Positions 54,937-64,000 of a DNA stretch of 64,000 bases are shown piece after piece (positions within the stretch are counted from its first letter, which is position 1; each line of letters opens with the position of its first letter). The stretch comes from Paralithodes platypus (lineage: Eukaryota > Arthropoda > Malacostraca > Decapoda > Lithodidae), in assembly GCA_032716605.1 (NCBI GenBank), contig CM064509.1, positions 47,449,120-47,513,119 of the forward strand. The letters are read 5' to 3'. The notes beneath the pieces are model-generated. The model was not told where the DNA came from. It searched no databases and saw only the letters and a list, made by a program, of their open reading frames with translations. Position numbers and translations under genes: made by a program.

Positions 54937-55970
54937 AAGGCTGGTTCACACATAGCCGAGTCGGTGCGTGAGTCCAACACGAGTCACACTCGTCGATTAT
55001 CGCCGTCGCTGGAGGCTGAGTCGGCCGCGAGTAGCAATTGTTCCCGAGTCAAGGAGAGTGTAACACGAGTTAACTCGATTCAATACGAGTCAACACGTGT
55101 TCATGCAAGAGTCTGTACGAGTAGCTGAGAGTCAAAACGAGTGTAACACGAACCCAACACGAGTGTCAAAAATTTGAAAAATAATGGCCACATTCCAGGG
55201 CACGTAAACAAAAAGTATGGACGAGTCAACGCGATTGTTACACGGATCAACACAATTTTTATACGGATCAACACGAAAGACAACGCGTTGACTCTCGTTG
55301 GATCTCTGTTGCACACGTGTTGACTCGTGTTACATCCGTGTAAACTCTCGTTGATTCTTCCTACATTTTTGAAATAACGGTATTTCAAATGACACTTGCT
55401 TTTTCGTGTTACACTCGTGTTTTTTTCTCAGTGGATCGTGTTTACTCTTGTTTACTCGTGTTTTCACTTGTGTTTGAATCGTGTAAACTCTGGCATCATG
55501 GGGGCACCAAATTTTGGCACTCACATTCGTGCTTTCTACTCTTGTTGATACGTGTTGCATGTGTGTTACATACGTGTTGTTGTGTGTAGACACGTGTTGC
55601 TTCGTCAACGTCGAAATGACGACGAAAAGCACGAATCACCAAAGAGTGTTACACGAGTTTACACGAGTCAACACGAGTTAACACGAATAACAAAGAGTTA
55701 TTCAGAGTCAAACACGAGTTAACACGTATGTACACGAGTCTACACGTATGTAGGCCACACTCATGGGTACTCGCCACGGGACCCAAAAATTTCATGCATG
55801 CATGAAATTTTTGGACCCCGTGGCGAGTACCCACAAGTGTGTCGAGTATACACGAGCGTAGCACGAGTCTATACGAGTGTTGAGGAGTATCGACGAGTCA
55901 TTGCTGAATAGCAAAATTTCATCACTCGTGTTGGACTCGCGCACCGACTCAGCTATGTGTGAACCAGCCT
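54937..55970. mobile_element. 1-kb non-autonomous relative of the Harbinger transposon
   Basis: Exact TTA duplications at 54934-54936 and 55971-55973. Inverted ends AAGGCTGGTTCACACATAGC, about 48 bp, share GGTTCACACAT and a following GAGTC/ACGAGT pattern with the 8.4-kb Harbinger ends. The interior is almost entirely GAGTnnAACACGAGT-type short repeats in both orientations, plus the ATTTCATGCATGCATGAAAT palindrome also present in the big element. There is no coding capacity. Confidence 0.88.
55765..55832. repeat. 68-bp near-perfect palindrome
   Basis: Arms of 34 bases starting GGGTACTCGCCACGGG match at 32 of 34 positions around a CATGCATGCATG centre, inside the Harbinger-related element. Confidence 0.95.
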
Positions 55971-56224
55971 TTAGTTCGCGTCTATTTGAAGGCGTTTTTT
56001 TCGGTTATTTGCCTCCTGCTGGCAATATATGATGATGACAATATGTCATGGGGGGGTGACCCCCCTCAACCTATTATTGTATCCAAAAGCAGTCAAATAG
56101 ACGGGATCATGATGGCCAGCATCCGCCGCCGCTCCGCGTAGTGTAAACAAGGCTGGCGGTACACCCGAACTCTACATTCTACCCCACTAATTTTCCAACT
56201 AGCATAACCGATGATTATCAATGA

Positions 56225-57065
56225 TCAATCCCAGTCAGAAACGTCCATGCTTCCCTCCCATAAGTCAATGTCGGGATTACCACACTGTCATGCAAGGACT
56301 TCTTTACTTCCATGCTGATCACCCTATTTCTTCTTATTGCTTTCAGAGTTCCTACAACGCTCTTCCCCTGTTACACTTTCTCCCACACTTCTTCATCCAT
56401 AGGCCTACTCACATCTTTACTCAACACACTGCCCAAATACTTAAATGAGCTGACATTCTTCATAGCCGTTCAACCTCACTTCACACTCTATGGTTGCACC
56501 CCTTTCAATGACCATAATATTGCTCTTCCTAGCATTTACCTCCAGATTCCGTTTTTCACACACTGTTCCAAACATATTTACCTGACCCTCCAACTCCCAT
56601 TCACTATCGCTCATCAGAACTGTGTTGTCAGCAACAGTAGTACCGGTACTGTACTGTTGAGGCAACTTCCACTCGTTTCCTTCCCTTATCAGCGGTACAC
56701 CAACATCCGCTGCTCTTCCTTGTATTTCTTTCATGACTCCATCCATATACTGTACTGGTATATATTGAACAACCATCGGGACATCACATACACCCTTGCT
56801 TTAACCCAACATTCAGATTAAAGAACTCGCTCTGTTAATTATCCACACATACTGACACCTTTGCACCCTCATACATGCTCTTAATTGCTTTCAGCAACTT
56901 GCCATCTACTCCGTATATGTTCAGTACCGGTACCGGTACTTTCCACATACCTTCTCTATCAATTCTGTCATAGGCCTTCTCCAACTCCATAAATGCAGCA
57001 TACAACTTTTGTCGCTTCTCCAGATATTTCTCCACAACACATTTCCGGGCAAAAATCTGAGCCTA
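56225..57065 (-). pseudogene. GATA-tailed LINE family, RT fragment
   Basis: Minus-strand pieces in several frames: EKYLEKRQKLYAAFMELEKA, AYDRIDREGMW (first RT Asp), YMDGVMKEIQGRAADVGV, VADNTVLMSDSEWE (the second catalytic Asp of the usual ADDT is Asn here) and LNMFGTVCEKRNL-like sequence. It ends within the thumb region, without the GATA tail. An old, dead copy. Confidence 0.8.
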
Positions 57066-57104
57066 CACATCCTCTTCCCTTCCTAAGATGACTACAGTAT
57101 GCTA

Positions 57105-57345
57105 ACCGTTTCCCCAGCAATACTGACTGAAAATGCCCAAATATATTACATGTCCTCTTCAGATTTATCTAAAATATGTAAAATTACACCAAATACCACT
57201 ACAGTAGCACTGAAATCAATAAAACTCACTAACAGGATAAATAAATGGAAGAAATACTCCAAAAGATTAATATGTTAACCCTTTACCCAGCAATACTGAC
57301 TGAAAATGCCTAAATAGATTGCATGTGCTCTTCAGATTTATACAT
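57105..57345. repeat. About 171-bp satellite-like unit (CCCAGCAATACTGACTG family)
   Basis: Units begin near 57112 and 57283 with TTTCCCCAGCAATACTGACT or TTTACCCAGCAATACTGACT. The second unit is interrupted at 57346 by a LINE fragment and resumes at about 57690-57795. Two further units are at 59270-59610 on the other side of a LINE. Confidence 0.8.
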
Positions 57346-57359
57346 ACATACGTACATAA

Positions 57360-57700
57360 CATTTTAAGACTGAGTGCTCCACACAGATGTGCAGTTTCAG
57401 TCTCTTTTCCTAATGGCGGCGTTCCAGGCAACCCTGTTAAGGGATGCTTTACTTGTCAAGTTTTTGGATTTGAGATCGGCACGTATAGTCCGATCCCAGG
57501 TCTTACTCGGTCCACCCCTTGGTGCAGCTCCCTCCACAATCGCAGACCTGCATCTTTTCACCCAATTTTGTTCATCCATTCTCTCCACATGTCCATACCA
57601 TCCCAGTTTACTTGTACGAATCTCCTCGCTAATACTCTTTATACCTAAACGTCTCTTCAGCTCATCATTTGTTATTCTGTTGACATCCTTTATCTGAAAT
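57360..57700 (-). pseudogene. LINE RT C-terminal fragment of a second family
   Basis: The minus strand reads RITNDELKRRLGIKSISEEI, then KLGWYGHVERMDEQNWVKRC and an RGGPSKTWDRTI-like end. This is the C-terminal signature following RT in several arthropod LINE families, but distinct from the GATA-tailed family. It is inserted in the satellite-like unit. Confidence 0.7.
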
Positions 57701-57796
57701 ATGTAAAATTACACCAATTACCAACTACATTACCAACAAATTTAATAAAGTACACTAACAGGATAAAGAAAATGTAAGAAATAGCCCTAAAGATGA

Positions 57797-59285
57797 ATTT
57801 ATCTATCTATCTATTGATGGACGCCTTGATCCCCGAAGGATTGGCCACGAACGAAACACCCCTATGCACCTCTGTCCCCAGTCAGTCGACGCCCCTCCTC
57901 CCATCCAGCACCGCTTTCACGCATATACTTCTTAACTCCATCGTTCCACCTCTCTCTCGGTTTATTTCTCCCTCTGTCCTTCCACCTCACTCGTACACGC
58001 TCTTAGTCATTCTCTCGCTTCCCATACGTTCCACATGGCCGAACCATCTCAAGGTGTTCTTTTTCGCACTTTCCAGTACATTCACACCACACCTCTCTCG
58101 TACATCCTCATTCTTCTGTCTATCCCTCCATGTAACTCTGCACACACTTCTCAAGTAACTCATTTCCATCCCTTTCACTCTTGGTTTGAATCTCTCCAAC
58201 AACGTCCATGCTTCGCTTCCGTAAGTCAGTGTCGGGATTACCACACTGTCATGCAATGACTTCTTCAGTTCCATGCTTACCACCCTATTTCATGTTACTG
58301 CTTTCAGCATTCCTACAACCCTCTTCCCCTGTTGCACCCTCTCCCACACTTCTTCATCCATACTCCCATCTTTACTCTGTACACTGCCAAGATACTTAAA
58401 TGAGCTGACAATCTCCATAGCCTGACCGTTCAACTTCACCTCACACTCTGTGGCTTCACCCTTTTCGAAGACCATAACCTTGCTCTTCCCCGCATTTACC
58501 TTCAGATTCCATTTTTCGCACACTGTTCCAAAAATATTTACCAGACCCTGCAACTCCCATTCATATCATCAGCAAACAGCAGTACACAAACATCCACTGC
58601 TCTTCCTTGTATTTCTTTTATGACTCCATCCATATACTGTATATATAGAACAACCATCTGGACATCACACACCCTTGCTTTACCAAACATTCAGATCAAA
58701 GAACTCCCTCTGTTCATTCTTCACACGTACTGATACCTTTGCACTCTCATACATACTCTTCACTGCTTTCAGCAACTTGCCATCTACTCCATATATTCTC
58801 AGTACAGTACTTTCCACATACCTTCTCTATCAACTCTGTCATTCCACTCGTTGCCTTCCCTTATTAGTGGTACACCAACATCCACTGCTCATCCTTGCAT
58901 TTCTTTTATGACTCCATCCATATACAGTTCAGTATATATTGAACAACCACGGGGACATCACACACCCTTTCTTTAACCCAAAATTCAGATCAAAGAACTC
59001 GCTCTGTTCATTCTCAACACATACTGACACCTTTGCACCCTCATACATGCTTTTCACTGCTTTCAGCAACTTGCTATCTGCTCCGTATATTCCAAGTACT
59101 TTCTACATACCGGTACCTTCTCTATCAACTCTGTCATAGGCCTTCTCCAAGTCCATGAAGACAGCATACAACTTTTGTCCCTTCTCAAGATATTTCTCCA
59201 CAACATATTTCAGGGCAAAGATATGAGCTACACATCCTATTCCCTTCCTATGATGAATACTGTATGTTAACCGTTTCCCCAGCAA
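57797..59285 (-). pseudogene. GATA-tailed LINE copy with internal duplication
   Basis: The 3' end at the left shows (ATAG)n and the GATCCCCGAAGGATTGG variant of the family hairpin. Minus-strand frames give LRWFGHVERMGSERMTKSVY, TLTYGSEAWTLLERF, KYLGSVQSKDGSMDEEV and, far right, YAVFMDLEKAYDRVDREG. The region 58560-58850 and the region 58850-59280 both cover the palm N-terminal part, so this portion is duplicated, and the catalytic F-A-D-D segment is lost. Dead. Confidence 0.8.
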
Positions 59286-59610
59286 TATTAACTGAAAATG
59301 CCCAAATATATTGCATGTGCTCTTTTGATTTATCTAAAATATGTAAAATTATACCAAATACCAACTACATTAGCACAAAACTCAATCGATCACAGAAACA
59401 GGATACAAACATAGAATAAATACCCCAAAAGATGAATACATTAACCCTTTCCCCAGCAATACTTACTGAACATGCACAAATAAATTGCATGTGCTCTCCA
59501 GATTTAGCTGAAATATGTGAAATTACACCAAATACTAACTACATTAGCACAAAAATCAATCAAGCACTTTAACAGGATAAATAAAATGGAAGAAATAGCC
59601 CAAAAATGAA
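59270..59610. repeat. Satellite-like units, continued
   Basis: Two units (near 59275 and 59452) with TTTCCCCAGCAATA, AAATTGCATGTGCTC and AACAGGATAAATA landmarks, as at 57105-57345. Confidence 0.8.
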
Positions 59611-60080
59611 TTTATCTATAGCCTACCGGTATATATTGCCGGATTGGGTTCTAGTCATGTGGTGATGGGCTGGTCTATCAGAGTGAGAACTGAGCGATCT
59701 CTGCCATACCCATAGCTTACTATGACTGTTCCTTTTACTTATATTTTCTAGATCTCAAGTGACGGCGTCTCATCCGTGGATTGACCTCCCAATCTACAGT
59801 ACCAAGATTGGAAGCCAAAGCGTCACATTTTTCCTTTGCCCCTGAACTTTCTCTTCATAATTGCTGAGGGGCACAGGGCCCTGGGTGGGACTTTGGTTTC
59901 CCGGGCGTTTCCGCACCCTCCTCAGCTCCCCGCCATGGAGTGGCTTCGGTCACCCAGGCTTTATTGTGGTCGGCAGGGAGGGTTCTGTGGGGGCGCTCGG
60001 TTATAGCCTTGGCCTTGCTCGGGGCCTTGGGGCTGTTCGGCCAGGCAGCTTGGGGAACAACAACAACAACAACAATATTG
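59611..60080 (+). repeat. Probable LINE 3' region ending in (AAC)n
   Basis: A GC-rich segment with GGCCAGGCAGCTTGGGG leads into about six AAC units (60058-60075). A short-repeat tail after a structured GC-rich 3'UTR suggests a CR1/L2-type 3' end. TGGAGTGGCTTCGGTCACC near 59938 resembles sequence at 63573 in the LINE at the window end. Directly after the tail stands another copy of the GATA-LINE 3' hairpin (60084-60125). Confidence 0.45.
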
Positions 60081-60300
60081 CCGGACACCTTGATCCCCGA
60101 AGGGGTGACCATGAACGAAACGCCTGCGTATTTCAAGCTCGCTTGAGTTATCACTCGATCGTCTTTTAGAGCTTTTTGGCCCGGGGTAATTACCACACCA
60201 TCGCGTCATAAGGAGTTTGAGGGGGTTAAATTGCTAGATACATAGAGGAAGAGGAATGCCAACTAAAGCTAAACAAAAATATATAAGATATTTTTAACAT

Positions 60301-62947
60301 CTATCTATCATCTATTGCCTGACGCCGTGATCCCCGAAGGGGTGGCCAAGAACGGACCGCCCCCATGCGCCCCATGCGGTACCTCTGTCCCCAGTCAGTC
60401 AACGCCCCTCCCCCCAACCAGCACTGCCTTCGTTCATGTACTTCCTCACTCCATCCTTCCACCTCTCATTCGGTCTATCTCACCCTCTCTGTCCCTCCAC
60501 CTCGCTCTCATACACCCTCTTCGTCATTCTCTCGCTTTCCATACGTTCCATATGGCCGAACCATCTCAAGTTGTTCCTTTTCACACTTTCCAGCACATCT
60601 ACCTCCACACCACACCTCCTTCTTACTTCCTCATTAGTCTGTCTATCCCTCCATGTAACTCCGCACGCACTCCTTAAGTAATTCATTTCCACTGCTCTCA
60701 CTCTTGGTCTGAGTCTCTCACCCAACGTCCATGCTTCGCTTCCGTAAGTCAGTGTCGGGATTACCACACTGTCATGCAAGGACTTCTTCACTTCCATACT
60801 GACCACCCTATTTCTTGTTACTGCTTTTAGCGTTCCTACAACCCTCTTCCCCTGTTGTACCCTCTCCCGCACTTCTTCATCCATAGTCCCATCTTTACTC
60901 AACACACTGCCCAGATACTTAAAAGAGTTGACGATCTCCATAGTCTGACCGTTCAGCTTCACCTCACACTCTGTGACTTCACTCCTTTCGAAGACCATAA
61001 CCTTGCTCTTCCCCGCATTTACCTTCAAATTCCGTTTTTCGCACACTGTTCCAAACTCATTTACCAGACCCTGCAACTCCCATTCATTATCACTCATCAG
61101 AACTGTATCATCCACAAACAGCAGTATAGGTAGCTTCCACTCAATTCCCTCCCTTTTCAGCGATACACCAACATCCACTGCTCTTGATAGTATTTCTTTT
61201 ATGACTCCATCCATATATACAGTAAACAACCACGGGTACATCACACACCCCTGTTTCAAACCAACATTCAGGTCAAAGAACTCGCGCTGCTCTCTCTCCA
61301 CAAAAACTGCCGCCTTTACACCCTCATACATTCTCTTCACTGCTTTCAGCAACTTCCCCTCTACTCCGTATATTCTAAGTACTTTCCACAAACCTTCTCT
61401 ATCCACTCTGTCATAGGCCTTCTCCAAGTCCATAAAGGCAACATACACCTTTTGTTTCTTCTCCAGATACTTCTCCACAACACAATTCAGGGTAAAAATC
61501 TGATCTACACATCCTCTTCCCTTCCTAAAAACTTCCCTGCTCGTCGCCTCTCCATTTCTCCGTTCTCACTCTCACTCTCTCAATCACTACCGGTACCCTA
61601 CTGTATACCTTCCGTACTACGCTTAGAAGACATATTCCTCAGTGGTTACCACACTCCTCTTTCCCCTTTGCCCTTATATAGGGGGACTATTATGCCAGTC
61701 TTCCAGTCATCGGGTGCACTCCCCTTCTCCCATGCTAGTTTGCACATTTTCCATACCCATTCTATCACTATCTCACCACCATACCTCAACATTTCCCCAC
61801 ACACTCCATCTGTTCCTGGTGCTTTCCCCAACTTCACTCTTTTCATGGCTTCCCACACTTCTGACCTCCTGATCCCCACCTCCTCCTCCACTACTTCTCT
61901 TCTTCTCCCTCCCATACCATATCCAGCTATGTTTGCTAGCTCTTCATTCCTTACATTTAGCAACTCACTGAAGTACTCCCTCCATCTCGACTCTCTCTTG
62001 CTTCTCGGCTAGCATTCTCCCATTCTTATCTTTCACACCCTTACTGTTTCCCTTGCTACCTTCCCTAACTTTCTTGACTTCTTCCCAGAACAGTTTCTTA
62101 CTCTCCCTCCATTTTACACTCAGGTGCTCGTTTCTGTCTCTCGGAATCTTCATTCCCTCTACTACCCAACCACTCTCTATATGCTTTCTTCTTTTCTTCC
62201 ACAGCTATTCTTACCTCTTCTGTCCACCATGCTGTACCTTTCACTCCCCTCCCTCTTCTCCTCACTCCACACACCTCCTCACATGCTGCACAGATCTCAT
62301 CCTTAAACACCTTGCTCATCTCCTCCACTTCCTCCATAACTTCCAGGTCGAACCCACCTAGTCGTCTTTCCACTGCTCTCCTGTACTCCTCCCTGACTTC
62401 CTCCTCCTGCAACCTCTCCACCCTGCTCATCATTCCACCCTCCTCTCGCCTCCCTCCAGCTCTCCTCACCCACTTCTTTTGTATCCTAACCTTAGCTACC
62501 ACTACATAATGATCAGACAGACCCCCTCCAATACCCCTATACACCCTAGCATCCATCACAGATTTCTTCATTCGTTCATCCACACATACATAATCAATCA
62601 ATGACTTTCGTTCCACCACTGTCTTATCCTTCATCGTTAACATCCGTTTCAACGTGTACCTGTGGATCATTCTGTGTCGGAAGAAGGTGTTGGCTATCCA
62701 CAGCCTCCTCCCCACACATACGTCCACAAGTGCACTACCATTCCCATTCACCTCTGATGGTACCCCCCACCCTCCCACCACTCCCTCAACTTTCCTATCA
62801 CCCACCTTACCATTCATATCCCCAATCAGAAATATTCTTTCGTTCTTGTCAAACTTCTCCAGGCACGCCTCCACATTCATCCAGAACTCATCTTTCTTTC
62901 TTTCAAGTATATCCTCTGTCGGGGCATACACGCATGCAATCAATACA
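60301..62947 (-). mobile_element. GATA-tailed LINE, best copy, with 13-bp target duplication
   Basis: ATATTTTTAACAT occurs at 60288-60300 and 62948-62960, directly outside the element. Minus strand from the right: endonuclease part (IACVYAPTEDILERKKDEFW, IGDMNGKVGD, SDHYVVVAKVR), then fingers (LGKAPGTDGVCGEMLRYGG, DDWKTGIIVPLYKGKGE), RT palm (VYVAFMDLEKAYDRVDREG, VGLKQGCVMYPWLF, LLFVDDTVLM) and the C-terminal FGHMERM block. The 3' end has a CCCC-GAA-GGGG hairpin and (GATA)n. The catalytic motif is F-V-D-D instead of F-A-D-D, and frame breaks lie near 62100, 61964 and 61500-61640. The N-terminal start of the endonuclease is missing. Confidence 0.9.
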
Positions 62948-62960
62948 ATATTTTTAACAT

Positions 62961-63125
62961 GAGGTTGCTTATAATAATTTGTACCTCTGCAGTTTCTCCA
63001 TGGCTAACGAAAAAGGTCACATTCCTAAGAAGCGCCAACCAAAAAAACCAAGCTTCTGTACAGAACAAATGCCACACCATTACCCTTATGGTGACCCTAT
63101 CAAATAATCAAAACAACCACACTTC
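62961..63125. other. Short unassigned stretch between LINE and miniature element
   Basis: No feature seen. Confidence 0.5.
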
Positions 63126-63556
63126 TTAACCCAATTCCCGCGGGGCCCCTCATATGACGGAGACGATTTTCCGGCTATTTTGTAGCCTGTGAGCCAGGCC
63201 AGCTTTTGCAAGCAGCACGGATGGACGTCAGCCAGAGCCTACAGGCCCCGCCACGACACTGAGGTTTGTGTGAGAGAGAGTTCACTTTTGTGCAGCGTCA
63301 CACATAGCGAAAACAGAAAATAATTGGTAATTATTAGCGATTTCGCCTAGGCCTATCGGATTTGGTAATTTTTAGCAATTTTGCCCTTCGTTTGCAAGAT
63401 CCTTACAAGAAAACCAGACGTCGTACAGGGATGATTCAGGAGTAATTTGAAAGCTATTACCGTACTTTCACGAATACATAATTGTATTACGCTCTGGCTT
63501 TTGCTTATGCATGAAAATGAGCAGGGAATGAAGGCAATTTCGGGCAATTATGCCTA
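63126..63556 (+). mobile_element. Divergent, right-truncated 488-bp TTAA-type element
   Basis: Starts TTAACCCAATTCCCGCGGGG and keeps the family landmarks TTTTAGCAATTTTGCCCTTC, TTGTATTACGCTCTGGCTTT and TATGCATGAAAATGAGCA. The ...AAGGTGTTAA end is replaced by the start of a LINE. Confidence 0.7.
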
Positions 63557-64000
63557 CTCGTACAGGAGTCCTTGGAGCGGCTTCGGTCGCGCCGGGAATT
63601 TCCACACCTCACACCACACACACACATCACACAGTTTTTCCTACACCGAGAAATGACTCTCCGGCTGTCATTTCTCGAAGACTTCTTCTAGCCGGAGACA
63701 TTGAGAGCAACCCAGGACCCACCTACACATACATATGTCCAACTTGCTCAAAACCCATCGCTTCGAGTCGCCACACTAATGGTTCAGTTCTCTGCAATTC
63801 ATGCAGGAACTGGACCCACTTCACCTGCACAACACTTGCCTCCAAGAAACACTACATGAACACCTGGGCCTGTTCCTCATGCCCCTCCCTCTCCCAGTCA
63901 AATCCCTCGCCTAAAACCCGCCCTCCTCTCCTCCCCAACCCACCTAACCTTCCCATATCATCCACTCCCCCCCCTAAAACCTGTCCACCTCTCCTCCCTA
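63557..64000 (+). CDS. 5' part of a CR1/L2-type LINE with 2A-like motif and PHD-type finger (runs off the window)
   Basis: A single frame is open from about 63580 to the window end. It contains RRLLLAGDIESNPGP; the last nine residues (63694-63720) fit the 2A consensus D(V/I)ExNPGP, which makes ribosomes skip a peptide bond before the final Pro. A C4HC3 PHD-like finger follows: CPTC, CNSC, WTHFTC with His, then WACSSC (63750-63885). After that comes a Pro/Ser-rich stretch with repeated KTRPPLLP/KTCPPLLP. N-terminal 2A motifs and PHD fingers are both known from non-LTR retrotransposons, the finger in ORF1-type regions of the CR1 group. No in-frame ATG was found upstream of the 2A, so the start is unresolved. 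The enzymatic part lies beyond the window. Confidence 0.75.

Larger units (their letters stand above)
54616..56183. mobile_element. Element Z with long inverted ends, split by a Harbinger relative
   Basis: The left end GGTAGAATGTAGAGTTCGGG and the right end are inverse complements. The match continues, with gaps, through GTTTACACTGCGTAGAGCGG, ATCATGTTCCCGTCTATTTT and GATACAATAATATGTTGAGG, so the arms exceed 150 bp. Internal blocks occur in alternating orientation, making a multi-palindromic structure. The middle is interrupted at 54937-55970 by a TTA-flanked element. Fragments of Z are scattered over 44-51 kb. Superfamily unknown. Confidence 0.75.

Overview
This is a transposon-dominated stretch of animal genomic DNA, AT-rich and eukaryotic. 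It contains spliced genes with GT/AG introns, TATA boxes, AATAAA signals, tRNA-derived SINEs, non-LTR and LTR retrotransposons and cut-and-paste DNA transposons. The mix (BEL/Pao, piggyBac, PIF/Harbinger, L2/CR1 and RTE-like LINEs, many TTAA-flanked miniature elements, and a block rich in GCCTAGGC motifs) fits an arthropod, perhaps a malacostracan crustacean. The species cannot be fixed from sequence alone. No tRNA, rRNA, CRISPR or complete host protein gene was found. The only host-gene candidate is a possible terminal exon near 5.5 kb.

The region from about 8.5 to 39.9 kb is a nested tower. The host is a broken gypsy-like LTR element whose gag stops at 9.59 kb and resumes in the same reading frame at 38.54 kb. 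Between the two parts lies a 29-kb block bounded by inverted ends (AGGGTACTTC...) and TTA duplications. Inside it are a BEL/Pao retrotransposon (10.0-26.9 kb, 5-bp duplication GTACT) and a two-gene PIF/Harbinger transposon (27.3-35.7 kb). The BEL element carries a 5.9-kb piggyBac in its leader, two back-to-back TTAA elements in gag and a 2.3-kb insertion further on. The piggyBac carries a 207-bp tandem repeat that is itself split by a LINE with an 11-bp duplication. All three introns of the Harbinger partner gene contain TTAA elements, four in total.

From 40 to 51 kb there is no intact gene. It holds decayed CR1 and RTE-like fragments, tandem duplications (281, 58 and 497 bp) and dispersed copies of a long-inverted-repeat element. 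From 51.3 to 54.5 kb lies an L2-group LINE with ORF1 and ORF2. Its 3' end matches the tail of a tRNA-derived SINE at 2.5 kb. From 54.6 to 56.2 kb a long-inverted-repeat element is split by a 1-kb relative of the Harbinger transposon.

From 56 to 63 kb there are several minus-strand copies of a LINE family ending in (GATA)n, the best with a 13-bp target duplication. The window ends in the 5' part of another CR1/L2-type LINE that encodes a 2A-like skipping motif followed by a PHD-type zinc finger.

The genes work as parts of mobile elements, not a host pathway: transposase plus MADF DNA-binding partner for Harbinger, gag-pol for BEL and gypsy, ORF1/ORF2 for the LINEs. Nearly all carry at least one inactivating change.
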